The notes beneath the pieces were generated by a model, which was not told the origin of the DNA, did not search any database, and was given only the letters and a program-made list of their open reading frames with translations. The translations under genes were made by a program, and so were the position numbers. A stretch of 62,000 bases of DNA from Neocallimastix lanati (nom. inval.) (Eukaryota; Neocallimastigomycota; Neocallimastigomycetes; Neocallimastigales; Neocallimastigaceae), in the NCBI GenBank assembly GCA_016946835.1, contig JACVTC010000010.1:1-62000 (forward strand), given 5' to 3'. Positions 9,478 through 20,749 of this stretch are shown here, piece after piece (position 1 is the first letter of the stretch; every line of letters starts with the position of its first letter).

Positions 9478-10551
9478 ATGTTTTACTATACGAACGTCTG
9501 GGCTAGTGAAATACCTGACATTGCACCAATGTCAGAAGTTAATAAATTAAGGTCTGACGCCCAAGTTACCGTATCCGAATTGGCTTCTTCTGTTAATGAT
9601 AGTTTTTTATTAAAAGAAGATTTTAATAATTATAACCAGGACTTACAGAAAAAACTTTATACATTTTACAGAGATAATAAAAATATTATTAATCAACTTT
9701 CTAATTTAACTAAAATATTCAATGAAAAATTAGATATAAAAATTAGTACCAATGATGATCCCTCTTCTAGCCAATCTGTACCACAAAATCAAGATGATAA
9801 CGCCTCTATTTCTACCAGACGTGATGCAGACAATGATGTCATCATGAAAAATAGTTATTCTAATAATTTGCAACAAGTACTTGAACCTGGATTCTTCTCA
9901 GGAAACACTAATGACACAGATTTATTTTGTCAATTATGTGAAGATACTTTCTCAACTTATCCCAACTTAGGATTACCAGAAGAAGTAAAAATAAACTTTG
10001 TCAAATCTCGTTTGAGAGACGGTGCAAGAAATTGGTATATTGCTACCTATAACGAGAACAATCATCCAGGAACACTAAAGAAATTATTAAGTGATATAAA
10101 GAAAACTTTTACGAATGTTGCAAGTAAAAAATTGGCTAAAATCCAGTTAGTAAAATTAAAACATTCGTATGGGAAAATAAATGATTATATAGAAAAGTTT
10201 AGAACGTTAACTACTGGTCTGTCTTGGGACGAAGAAGCTTTAGTCTTATTTTTCTATAATGGACTTCACCCAAAGTTCCAAGAAGAAATAGATAAAATGG
10301 AAGAATTCCCTACAAAGCTTGGTGATATTTATACTAAGTGCATCTTATTTGAAAATAATATTAAAAGTAAGGACCAATTAAGAAATAATATTGATAATAA
10401 AAATTTGAGAAAGAAACATTCAAGCCTACATGTAAACAATAGCAAGAATTATAATAATAATAATTATTATTATACTAAAAATAAATCTAGCAATAATTAT
10501 TTTAATAATAATAACAATAATAATAATCAACATAATAACCAAAAAAACTAA
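9478..10551 (+). CDS. gag: Chromovirus 2 Gag
   Basis: Structural protein of the virus-like particle, 357 aa. After a helical N-terminal third (residues 1-130) comes the retrotransposon gag region (about 138-290): PGFFSGNTNDTDLFCQL, RLRDGARNWYIATY, LKKLLSDIKKTFTN, YIEKFRTLTTGLSWDEEALV, FFYNGLHPKFQEEIDKM. The C-terminal 60 residues are Asn/Lys-rich and there is no CCHC zinc knuckle, unusual for Ty3 elements but known in Tf1-like ones. The first ATG (9478) lies 25 bases after the PBS; a second in-frame ATG at 9529 (MSEVNK..) is an alternative start. The frame ends at TAA (10549-10551), directly after a slippery heptamer, so a fraction of ribosomes should continue into pol. Confidence 0.93.
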   Translation: MFYYTNVWASEIPDIAPMSEVNKLRSDAQVTVSELASSVNDSFLLKEDFNNYNQDLQKKLYTFYRDNKNIINQLSNLTKIFNEKLDIKISTNDDPSSSQSVPQNQDDNASISTRRDADNDVIMKNSYSNNLQQVLEPGFFSGNTNDTDLFCQLCEDTFSTYPNLGLPEEVKINFVKSRLRDGARNWYIATYNENNHPGTLKKLLSDIKKTFTNVASKKLAKIQLVKLKHSYGKINDYIEKFRTLTTGLSWDEEALVLFFYNGLHPKFQEEIDKMEEFPTKLGDIYTKCILFENNIKSKDQLRNNIDNKNLRKKHSSLHVNNSKNYNNNNYYYTKNKSSNNYFNNNNNNNNQHNNQKN

Positions 10552-10575
10552 TTGATGGACTTCAAAAGGAGTCCA
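10542..10575 (+). promoter_or_regulatory. -1 programmed ribosomal frameshift signal (gag-pol)
   Basis: The heptamer A AAA AAC (10542-10548) is in the correct phase (X XXY YYZ) of gag and touches the gag stop TAA. A 7-base spacer TAATTGA follows, then a stem TGGACTTC/GGAGTCCA (10556-10563 with 10568-10575, eight pairs with one G-U) closed by an AAAA loop. The -1 frame is open from 10539 through 14447. All three parts of a canonical signal are present. Confidence 0.88.
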
Positions 10576-13500
10576 GAACATCAAAAAATTTAAAAACAAT
10601 TTATTATAATTTTCCTACACTTGATTCAATCAATGAATCAAATCTCCCATCTACATTCCTTTTATTCAAATCTTATATTCCTATTAAATTCTTAAATAAT
10701 TTTTCAATTAAAAATGAAAAAATTCAAAAATTAACTTCTGAATCTATGTTAGATTCAGGATCCTTTTGCAATTTTATCACAGAAAAATTAGTAAATAAAT
10801 TAAAACTAAATATTCAAAAAACAAAAAATAAAATCCTAGTTAAAGGTATTTCAGGCAGAACTACCAAATTAGATCAATTTGTTTGGTTAAATTTTCAAAT
10901 TAAATTTTTTAAAAATAATAAATTTTATTTTCAAGATTTTAAAGAAAAATTTTTAATCTCAAATTGTATTCCTACTGATTTACTTTTTGGAAATCAGTTT
11001 ATTAGGAAATTCAAAATACATTACAATTATAAAAATAATACCTTATATTCTTATTTAAATTATAATTCTTTAAATGATCATAAAAATAAATCCATAAAAT
11101 ATAAGGGAAATAATTTTTATTTAAACTCGTTGAAAAGAAAAATTTTTAAAAATAAATTTTTTAAAAGAAAAATAAAAAATAAATTTTATTATAAAAATTT
11201 TTCAAAAAATCGATCAAAAAATAATTCAAAAAATATCTCCAAAAAATTTAATTTAAAAAATTTAAAAAATTTTTCAAAAAATCCAAAGTTTAATAAATAT
11301 AAAAATTCTATTAATAAAAATTCTAAAATTTATGTATATGTAAAATATTTAAATAAATCTAAAAGTAAATTTTCTTCCAAAAAATTTAACAAAAATCATC
11401 GAGATTTATATAATAATAAAAAAGAATTTAGTTATAATTTTTTAATATATTGTTTTCTTTCAACTAAAGATAAAGTTGAAATTGAAAATGAGGAACCAAA
11501 AGTAGAAGAAATTCCTCATCAATATCAAGATTTAGCAATCGTATTTAGCAAAAAAGAGGCAGATAAATTACCTCCTCACCGTTTAACCGACTGTAAGATT
11601 GTTTTAGAAAAAGACGCTACACTCCATTACGGCCCAATTTATCCATTAACTGAAGAAGAATCACAAGTTCTTAAGGATTATATAAAAGAAAATTTAGAAA
11701 AAGGATTTATTAGACCATCAGAATCTCCTGCTGGATATCCTGTCCTTTTCCAAAAGAAAAAAGATGGTTCCCTTCGGTTATGTGTAGACTATAAAAAATT
11801 AAATGCAGTAACTATAAGAAATTCATATCCTCTCCCTCTAATAACAGATATAATAGAAAAAGTAAAGGGAGCAAAATATTTTACGAAATTGGATTTACGT
11901 TCTGCTTATAATTTAATAAGAATTAAAGAAGGTGATGAATATAAAACTGCGTTTAGAACTAAATATGGTCATTATGAATATTTAGTTATGCCGTTTGGAT
12001 TAAAAAATGCGCCTGCCACTTTCCAATCATTTATTAACTCTATTCTTAGACCATACTTGGAAAAATGTGTGATCTTATATTTAGATGATATTTTAATTTA
12101 TTCCAAAGATTTAGAGGAGCATCATAATCAAGTCAGAAACGTCCTTCAAACTTTAATTAATAATAATTTATATGCAAAATTAGAAAAATGTGAATTTGAC
12201 CAGAACCAAGTTGAATTTTTAGATTACATTTTATCTGGTGATGGTGTATCTACTGATCCAAAGAAAATTAAATCAATAGAAGAGTGGCCAAGACCAGAAA
12301 ATTTAAAAGATGTTCAAAGATTTATTGGCCTATGTAATTACTATAGAAGATTTGTTAAAGATTTTGCAAAAATTGCAAAACCCTTACATAATTTAACAAG
12401 GAAAAATATTAAATTTTTATGGACAAATGAATGTGAAAATGCTTTTAAGGAATTAAAGAAAAGATTAATTACTTCTCCAATTCTACTTCATCCTGATATT
12501 ACAAAACCTTTTATAGTAGAATGTGATGCAAGTAATTATGCTATTGGTGCTGTTCTATCTCAAAGAGATAAAGATAATAATTTACATCCAGTAGCATATT
12601 ATTCTAGAAGTTTACTAAACGCCGAAATAAATTATACAATTACTGATAAAGAACTACTTGCTATAAGGGATGCTTTTATTACTTGGAGACATCTACTTCT
12701 TGGTGCTAAATACCAGATTACTGTTTATACAGATCATAGGAACTTAATATACACATTAGGAGGAAAGGTTGCAAATCAAAGACAACACAGATGGTACCTT
12801 TTCTTCCAAGAATATAATTTCATAATAAAGTATAGACAGGGAAACAAAAACGGAAAACCTGACAGTCTATCTAGAAGACCTGACTATATTAAAAACAACA
12901 CTGAAGAAAAACCTGAAAATATTTTAGACATTAAAAATGTTAAAGAAATTCCATGTTATGTTAGTATTGTGAGTGACCTTTTAGAAAGAATTATTGATGC
13001 TACCAAGTCTGACGCTACAGCTGAGGATATTCAACTTTACTTTAGTCCTCAAAATGTAAAAAATGATATGTCTTATAAGCCCTTCAGAAAAATGGAAAAG
13101 TTTAAATTAAAGGACAATTTAATATTTTATAATAATTTAGTCTATATTCCTGAAGTTCTCCGATTAGAAATATTAACAAAATATCATGAAAAGCCCGCAG
13201 CCGGTCATTTAGGAATTAGAAGAACTTTAGAGTTAATAACAAGAAACTTTTGGTGGCCTAAAATAAAAGAAGATGTAACCAAATATGTAAACTCTTGTCA
13301 ATCCTGTGCAAGAAACAAAATGAATAGACACAGAAAATATGGTCTTCTACAACCTTTGGATACTCCCGAAAGACCTTGGAAATCTATTGAAATCGACTTT
13401 CTATGCGGTCTTCCTGATTCTAAAGGATATACAGTAATAATGGTAGTTGTCGATCGTTTTTCTAAAATGATCCACTTAATTCCCTTTAAACAAATACCTG

Positions 13501-14441
13501 ATGCAAAACAAACTGCTAAGGCTTTTATGAATAATATCTTTAAACTACATGGTTTACCTCAAGATATTTACACAGACAGAGGATCACAATTTACAAGTGC
13601 TCTTTGGAATGAATTTATGCACTTATTAAAAATTAAAAATAATATAGCTACCACAGATCATCATGAAACCGTCGGACAAGTTGAAAGGTGTAACTCTTTT
13701 ATTGAACAATATCTTAGGGCTTATTCAAGAGCTTATTATCATGATGACTGGATAGATTGGATCTACCTTGCAGAATTTGCATATAATAATTCGGTTAACG
13801 AATCTACTAAGGAAACTCCTTTCTTTATAAATTATGGGTTCCATCCTTCCATGGACGAATTCTTTTTATTACCTCAAATGGATACTAATTTTAAATATAT
13901 AAAAAATGTAAATACTAGTTTTAATCACATTAAAGACGTCTTACTACGTTCCAAAGAATTATATAAAAGGCATGCTGATAAGAAAAGATTAGAACCTCCT
14001 GTTTTTAAAGAAGGTGACTTAGTATGGGTTCAAACTCCTCCTTCTCTTAATATCGAAGATTATTCTAAATTATCACCTTGTAAGTACGGACCCTATAAAG
14101 TACTTGAAGCTTTAGATAATAATAATTATAAAATAGATTTAAAAAGATCTCCTTTCCCTAAACACCATCCAATATTCCATATATCCGAGCTCGAGCCTTT
14201 CATTCCTACTCCTCCAGAATATAGAAAAAGAAGATCTCATAATGAATCTATTAAGGATATTATAGAAATCGCAGGATTTAGGACTAATTATAAGAAAAAA
14301 TGTTATGAATATCGTGTAAGGTATAAATATAAAAATTCCTATGATTGGGTTCCTTCAGAAGAAGTTGAAAATAACCCAAGAAATCAAGACATTTATTTAT
14401 TATATTTAAAGAATGGAAGGAAGTTTACTTCGATTGCATAT

Positions 14442-14447
<6 letters not shown>
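10545..14447 (+). CDS. pol: Chromovirus 2 Pol polyprotein (PR-RT-RH-IN-chromodomain)
   Basis: About 1300 residues read in the -1 frame relative to gag; the first ATG is at 10746 but frameshift entry makes it unnecessary. Domains in order (residues counted from 10746): protease active site LDSGS (2-6) with the partner block PTDLLFGNQF (about 78-87); a Lys/Asn-rich spacer (about 110-240) of low complexity; RT with LDLRSAYNLIRI, MPFGLKNAPATFQ and YLDDILIYS (445-453); RNase H with ECDASNYAIGAVLSQ and TDHRNLIY; integrase with HHCC zinc binding (HEKPAAGH.., SCQSCARNK), D in EIDFLCG, D in YTDRGSQF and E in GQVERCN; GPY/F motif (KYGPYKVLE); and a divergent chromodomain ending YDWVPSEEVE. All catalytic residues are intact. 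The 3.9-kb frame has no lesion. Confidence 0.95.

Positions 14448-14474
<27 letters not shown>
14446..14474 (+). repeat. Homopolymer A29 at the pol stop
   Basis: Twenty-nine A residues begin within the TAA stop of pol. It parallels the A37 tract after the chromodomain of chromovirus 1. The remaining 14475-15032 is the AT-rich 3' untranslated part of the element, with no frame of note. Confidence 0.9.
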
Positions 14475-14478
<4 letters not shown>

Positions 14479-15030
14479 GAAATTTTATTTTTTATTATTA
14501 ATTTTTAACTTTTACTTTATTATTATCTATTTTTTAGTTAATTTTAATATTTCAATATTTCTATAATGAAATTTCAATTTCAAAATTTCAAAATTCAAAA
14601 ATTCAAAAAATATAGCTATATTACACTCTTAACAATCAATTTATAATTCAACATAATCAAAATTTTATAAATTATTATAATTTTCATTTTTTTAAAATTT
14701 AATGCAACAATTTAAGAAGTTAATTGAAATTAAATTTCAAAATTTCAATTTCAAAAATTCTATATCAAATTCATTCAAAAGTGGTACCATTATATTCACA
14801 ACCATCAATTTTATTAACTAAATTTTAATTTTACTAAATTTTAGAAATTTCAAAATTTCAATGAAATGGTCACTTGAAATGGGGTTTTTTTATAAAAATT
14901 TAAAAGGACTCAAGTGACCTTCTTCCTTTGAAATTAAAAAAATTTTTAATTTATGAAATTTCAAAAATTTTTTTAATAAAAATTTAGACCTCCATATCGT
15001 TACACAAAAATCGTCTTGAATCCGATTTTT

Positions 15031-15042
15031 ATGGGAGGGCGT
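15031..15042 (+). other. Polypurine tract of chromovirus 2
   Basis: ATGGGAGGGCGT touches the 3' LTR. The GGGAGGG core is the likely RNase H-resistant plus-strand primer. Confidence 0.75.
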
Positions 15043-15755
15043 TGTTGAAATTATAACTGAATTGAAATCTCAATTTCAGTTATTTACATTTCAATAATTA
15101 AAAATATTATTTATTTAATTATAAATAATATATATATTTAAATAATTAATAATTAATATAAATTCTTGTTTAATATTTAAAGGGTTATCTTAGGCCTAAT
15201 AATTCTGAGAATATTAATAAATAAGGTTTATATTAATAATTAATTTCAATGATACATTTGACGTCACGTGTATTTTATTTATATTATGTTTTTATATATG
15301 TTTACAACATATCTATATTAAATTCAATTATTCAAATTAATTATATAATTAAATTTATCCTTATATTTTATTATTATTTATATTACTATATTATTACTAT
15401 CTTATAATTAAATATTATTAATTATGTAACTTACAAAGTATAAAAGAAAGATGTAAAAATCTATCTTTTATGTTCTTTGTAAGGTTATTGTAAAATTACC
15501 TTAATAGTAATATATTATAGATATTTTATTATTAAATAAAATCAATAAATTTAAAATCAAATTAATTTGATAATTCTAATTATCAAAGTTTATTATAAAT
15601 AAATTTTCATTAAACTAAACATTTAAATATTTATTATTATTATTATATATCTATATAGTATATTACTATATAGTCATATCGACTTAGTGAATATTTTTAT
15701 TAAAACATATTATTTTATTTAAATTTAAATTATAAATTATATCAAAATCTTAACA
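15043..15755 (+). repeat. 3' LTR of chromovirus 2
   Basis: 713 bp, apparently identical to 8731-9443, ending TTAACA and followed by the target duplication TCAGT (15756-15760). It carries its own copy of the promoter region, so it could drive reading toward the adjacent tRNA gene. Confidence 0.96.
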
Positions 15756-15821
15756 TCAGTAACCTAAATTTCACTAAATTATGGTATTTATGGTGGTACC
15801 GTATCAAATAAACATAAAAGG

Positions 15822-15893
15822 GGAGGGTTGGCGCAACGGTAGCGCGTCCGCCTCCAGAGCGGAAGGTTGGGTGTTCGAATCACTCACTCTCCA
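15822..15893 (+). tRNA. tRNA-Trp (CCA anticodon)
   Basis: 72 nt, intronless, all four arms fold. The acceptor is GGAGGGT/ACTCTCC (one G-U) and the D stem is GCGC/GCGC with loop AACGGTA. The anticodon stem is TCCGC/GCGGA with loop CTCCAGA (anticodon CCA at 15854-15856). The T stem is GGGTG/CACTC (one G-U) with loop TTCGAAT, and the discriminator base is A. Both Pol III boxes are intact (TGGCGCAACGG and GTTCGAATC). It is the GC-richest short piece of the region. CCA is not encoded, as usual in eukaryotes. Chromovirus 2 ends 66 bp upstream. Confidence 0.97.
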
Positions 15894-15898
15894 TTTTT
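15894..15898 (+). terminator. RNA polymerase III terminator
   Basis: TTTTT directly after the discriminator base of tRNA-Trp, the standard Pol III stop signal. Confidence 0.85.
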
Positions 15899-15899
15899 C

Positions 15900-16930
15900 T
15901 CACTTTGAATTTTTGTTAATACTAAATACATTGTAAAAATTTATTTTGGATTTAATTAGTCCTTTAATAAACAAATAATAAATTTAAACAAATACTATAG
16001 CAATATACAACTCACTGTTTGAGTTGTAAAACTAGTAATAATACCTTATAAAATCTAAATTAAATAAATGTTATAATATCATTTTTTAACACAAAACTAG
16101 AACTACGTAGGGTTTACTATAATTTAGCTAATTTTATTCTTTTTAAAGCTTATTTCTTTATTAAATATTACAATTATATTCTATAAGTATATTATGATTA
16201 TTTCCAGTATTATAATTTGTATTAATAAGTAATATTAACAAGCTAGCGTTATGTTTACTTGTTATTATACATGATAGGTTAATATGTAATCCTTTGGCTT
16301 TAGTAATTAAAAATAATTAATTTAGGTTTAAAACGAATGTATTATATTATCCACTAACATTATTATATAACCACTTTTTTATTAACTGTTTTAGAAGTAC
16401 ATAGTAAGTACTTTTTATAGAAATGTTCAGAAATTATAAGAAATAAACGAATATTATTATAACTTTTATATTTTATTGTTAACCTTTTATTTATATTTAA
16501 ACTTGGGTTTGTTATTTTTAATTTTATTTGTCGAATTTTCTTATATTTGTTAAAATTAATAATAACGACTAAATTTAATCATAAAAACTTGCTAAAAATA
16601 ATTATTAGAATTAATTAATAACTAACTAAAACCAATTATTAAACGATTATTATAACAGAATAAAACTATTATTAAAATTATTTATTTAACTAATATTTAT
16701 AACCAAATAAAACTAATTATTAAAATTATTTAATAAGCTAAATAATCCAATTCATAAAAATAATTATAAATTTATTATTATAACTAAATATTAAACTGAA
16801 TTAACCAAATGAAAAAAAATTTTTTTTTATTATTATAATTATTAAAAGAAAAAGTTCTCCTTTTTTTATTGAGTAGATTTAGAGCTAATTATACTTTTAC
16901 AATTATTATTATTATTTAATTATAAAGCCT

Positions 16931-16979
<49 letters not shown>

Positions 16980-18415
16980 AGTTTAAATTAATCATATAAA
17001 ATATTAAATTGATTTTAATAATTATTCAATATATTATATTTATTAAGAATATAATTTGAACAAGTAGAATAATATCTTTTCGAAAGAAATAGAAAAACTA
17101 TTACTAATAATATTAAATCGTATTAATGTAATGGTTAAAAAAAATGATTTGAATTAAAAATACGATTTTTTCGAATGAGAGTAGTAATTACTAAATATAT
17201 AAATATATTTATTAATAATTTACTCTAAATAAATAAAAATTTTTTCATTTATTTATATGTTAACAATTAATTACAGTACATTTGTTACAAAAATTTTATA
17301 GAAATAATTTATTTACAAGATTCTTAATATAGAATCTTTTAGAAACTTTTAAAAGAAAAAAAGTAAAATTTATTTATTATCAAATATTTTAGATTTTGTG
17401 AGGAAAGGAAAATATAGAAAAGTGTAGTTTAACAAAATAAATAAATTAAAATTTGATTTAATAAATAAATAAATAAATAAATAATAAATAATTGAATAAA
17501 TAAATAAATAATAAATAAATAAATAATAAATAAATAAATAATTGAATAAATAAATAATAATAATTAAATAGATAAATAATAAATAAATAATTGAATAATT
17601 AAAAGTTTTTATTAATTATTTATTTTAAACTTTTATTATAAATATAATTTTTTATTTCATTTTATTTTATTTTATTTATGACTTTATATTTTATTTTAAT
17701 CCTGTAATTATTTCATAGAATAAATATAATAACAAGATTTGGAATGTGGTCCATTTCGCCAATTTTTTTTTTTTGAAATTTTAATAAGCCATCTATTTAT
17801 TTGTGGCTTTTAAAATTTATATTATTACGCCATAAAATTTAATATAATTTTAAGTAAAAAAGAAATAAATGTATAAATAAATAAGTAAATAAATAAATAA
17901 ATAAAAATTAAAAAGGTCAATAAAAAATAAAATATTTTTATATAATTTTTTTTTTTTTGACAATCATGTTATAAGGAAAATGATAAATAATTATTTTCCT
18001 TATAACCTTATTTTTTATATTTTATTATTAATATTTATATTATATTTTTATATTTTATATTTTATTATTGATATTATATTTTTATATTTTTCTATTAATA
18101 TTATATTTTTATATTTTCATATTTTTATATTTTATTATTAATATCAATATAATATTTTTATATTTTATTATTAAAAAATTTTATTTTATAAATTTATATT
18201 TAAATTAATATTATTTAAAATATTAATTTTTTATATTATAACTAAAACTTTAGTTGTTATTAATAATAGAATTAAACCTTTTATTTTATATATAATTTAT
18301 AAATAAAATATTAAATAATAATAAAAATTACAAAATAATATTTTTATAAGACTTAAATTATAACTGTAAATTGAAATTTCAAAAATTAAAATTTGTTGTT
18401 CACATTTCAATTACT
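15900..18415. other. AT-rich intergenic spacer
   Basis: No gene is recognisable. It includes an A tract of about 46 bases (16932-16977), AAAT-type microsatellites (about 17455-17595 and 17880-17910), and a short GC-containing motif CATTTCGCCAATTTTTTT (about 17751-17769). That motif also starts the foldback element at 45188. Confidence 0.6.
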
Positions 18416-18419
18416 ATTT

Positions 18420-18920
18420 ATATATTACAGCAACCGTTTTGTAGAGATATATAAATAGGTTTTTTACACATATGAATTCACATGTCTATCCCATATTATA
18501 TATATGGGCTTGTAAAGAACATATATACTTTGGTATATATATCTTATACTATATCAGTACGACGTCGGCGCTCCAAATTCCTAAGCAGAGGTAGCTCCAG
18601 TAGACATGTCTTGCCAAATAACATCCGTGTTATCCTATAGAAATTGAACTCGTAACCCTCACAGTATAGGCTATACAACTACACTAGGATGCCATGGGTG
18701 ATCAAATATAGAAATTAAATACGTGGCAATCCAATAATGGTAGGAGCGGAATTAATACTTACCTGAAATTGTGCCATTATAACCCCTTTACCCTTTCTCC
18801 AAACACTATCGGGAAAATCAGATCAAGAATAGATACCAGCAGGGGTTGGCCGGACACCAGATGATTATTAAGTCGCCACATAACAACCAGTAGAAAGCCC
18901 AGTTCTACTTTATATGCTAA
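18420..18920 (-). repeat. GC-richer island with a tRNA-like head (SINE-like)
   Basis: This 500-bp block stands out from its surroundings by composition and has no open frame. On the minus strand 18690-18632 shows ATCCTA...TAGGAT terminal pairing, a TAGTGTAGTTG A-box-like stretch and a GAGTTCAATTTC B-box-like stretch, then a body running to about 18420. It is about 60 nt, too short and too mismatched for a working tRNA. A tRNA-derived SINE or its relic is possible; the rest (18700-18920) is unexplained. Confidence 0.4.
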
Positions 18921-19327
18921 AAAATGCTATATATATTTGTTGTTTTAAAAAGACTTAAAAGTTAATAATTTAATTAGATTATAATATAAATAAAATAATT
19001 AATTAATTCATAAATTCTTTATTAGTATATATTAAAAAAAATAATTAATATTAATTTAGAATAAATAAATAATTAAGTTTTTTTTATATACATTAAATAA
19101 ATAATTTACTTTTAAATAATAAAAATTAAAATATTTTCATATATACTTTATGTATCTGTTTTTTTTTTAAAAAAAATTAAAAGAAAAAGAAATAATTAAA
19201 ATACTTTTTATCTTTTAAAAAAAATTGAATATTTAATTGTTCAGAATTAATATTAAAAAATAATATTTAGATAATTAATATAATTATTTAAAAGATATAA
19301 TTAAAAACTATATATTAAAATTTATAA

Positions 19328-20744
19328 ATGGAAGAAAACATAACTATTTATATAAGTGAGTCTAATAAAGGAGAAGAACAAATCATTATTAATAAACAAT
19401 ATAAATTTAATTTTTCACATTCAAGGAAAGATAATTCAAGAGTTTATAAATGTACCGAATATAAAAAAAATAATAAATGTAAATCTTTTATTATTTTAAA
19501 TAATGAGAAAGAAATCTTAAAATATGAGAGTTTACATAATCATCCTGGAAACGAATACAGTGTATCCCTATCTGTAATGAAACATAAAATTAAAGATGAA
19601 ATTAAAAAACATTCAAATCCTTTTGATATAAAACGAAAAAGACTATATAATGAAATTTCTAAAGAAATGGGATTTATATATCCGTGTCCAGAATATATTT
19701 CAGTTAAAACTCTAATATTAAGAAGTATTAATAAAAAACTACCATCCAATGTAACAACTTTTAATGAAATTCCTAATGAATCTGAATATTATAAAACTGA
19801 ACGAAATGAAGATTTTATGATATTCAAAAATTCTGATTTAGTAATTTTTCAATCCCCTTTTCAAGCAAAATTATTTAAGAAATAATGATATATTTGTGGA
19901 TGGTACTTTTTATATCGCACCTAAATTTAGTCAACAAGTGTTTATTACTAGAACTTACGTTAAAGAATTGAATAGTTTTTATACTACTTCTTATGCAATA
20001 TTAAGAAATAAAAAGCAAAAAACATATAAAATGTTATTCAATAAATTAAAACAAAATTCTAATAATAATATTATAACTGAACCAAAAAATGTACATTGCG
20101 ATTTTGAAAAAGGCATATCCAAAGCAGTTAAAAAAATATTTCCTAATATAAATATTAAATATTGTATTTGGCATTATAAAAATTTATTAGAAATTAAAAA
20201 AAATGAATTGTGCCGTAATGAAGTGAACGATGATGAAAAAATATTTAATTATTACAAAGGAATTTCAAACTTACCATTTATCAACCCTGAATACATAATG
20301 GATATTTTTTCATTAATTAAAACTAAATCCATTGAAAAAAATTCTTGTCAATTTTTAAAATTTTTAGAATATTTTTATGAAACATATTTAATTGGTTACG
20401 ATATGAAAAGTTGGAATTATTATAATAATATTGAACATATAACCAATAATGCTTCAGAATCACTCAATAATTCTTTAAATAAACTATTTCCAATGAAACC
20501 AAATTTTTATGAATTAATAAATAAATTAAAAGAACAGGAACATTTATCATATTATGATTACCAAATGAAAATAAAAGGAATTTGGAGAATGAAAAAAAAA
20601 ATAAAAACAAAAACTGATGAAATTAATATCTTAATTGAAAAATACAAAAATAAAGAAGCCAAGTTAATTAATATAAAATATGATAGAAGTGATCTTTCTA
20701 AATTGTGGTTTGAATGTTTAACTAATTTAAATAATATTTTATAA
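19328..20744 (+). pseudogene. FLYWCH-MULE transposase, one frameshift
   Basis: Mutator-like DNA transposase in two abutting frames (19328-19885 and about 19869-20744). The first starts at a good ATG and holds a FLYWCH-type zinc finger: YKCTEYKKNNKCKSFII, then HNHPG. The second holds the MULE DDE core: FVDGTFYIAP (first D), HCDFEKGISKAVKKIFPNIN (second D), the C-x2-H of YCIWHYKNL, and NNASESLNNSLNKLFP near the expected acidic residue. The frames meet at 19870-19890, where one extra base in the TTTAAGAAATAATG stretch ends the first. One base would explain the break, so it is either a recent pseudogene or a sequence error. No terminal inverted repeats were found by eye. Confidence 0.85.
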
Positions 20745-20749
20745 ATATT

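Larger units (their letters stand above)
8731..15755 (+). mobile_element. Ty3/gypsy chromovirus 2, intact and probably young
   Basis: A 7025-bp element with two 713-bp LTRs that I find identical, a perfect TSD (TCAGT), intact gag and pol frames linked by a -1 frameshift signal, a self-priming PBS, a polypurine tract and a C-terminal divergent chromodomain. All catalytic motifs (DSG, YLDD, RNase H, HHCC, DDE) are present without stops. Identical LTRs mean little time since insertion, so this copy may still be active. It lies 66 bp upstream of tRNA-Trp in the same orientation. A diverged LTR of the same family is at 51616-51960. Confidence 0.96.

Noticed and set aside
18632-18690. Functional tRNA gene
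   Set aside because: About 60 nt only, with mismatched T and D stems; kept as a SINE-like head.
19000-19327. Terminal inverted repeats of the MULE
   Set aside because: Only AT-rich similarity to the downstream flank was seen by eye; not distinguishable from background.
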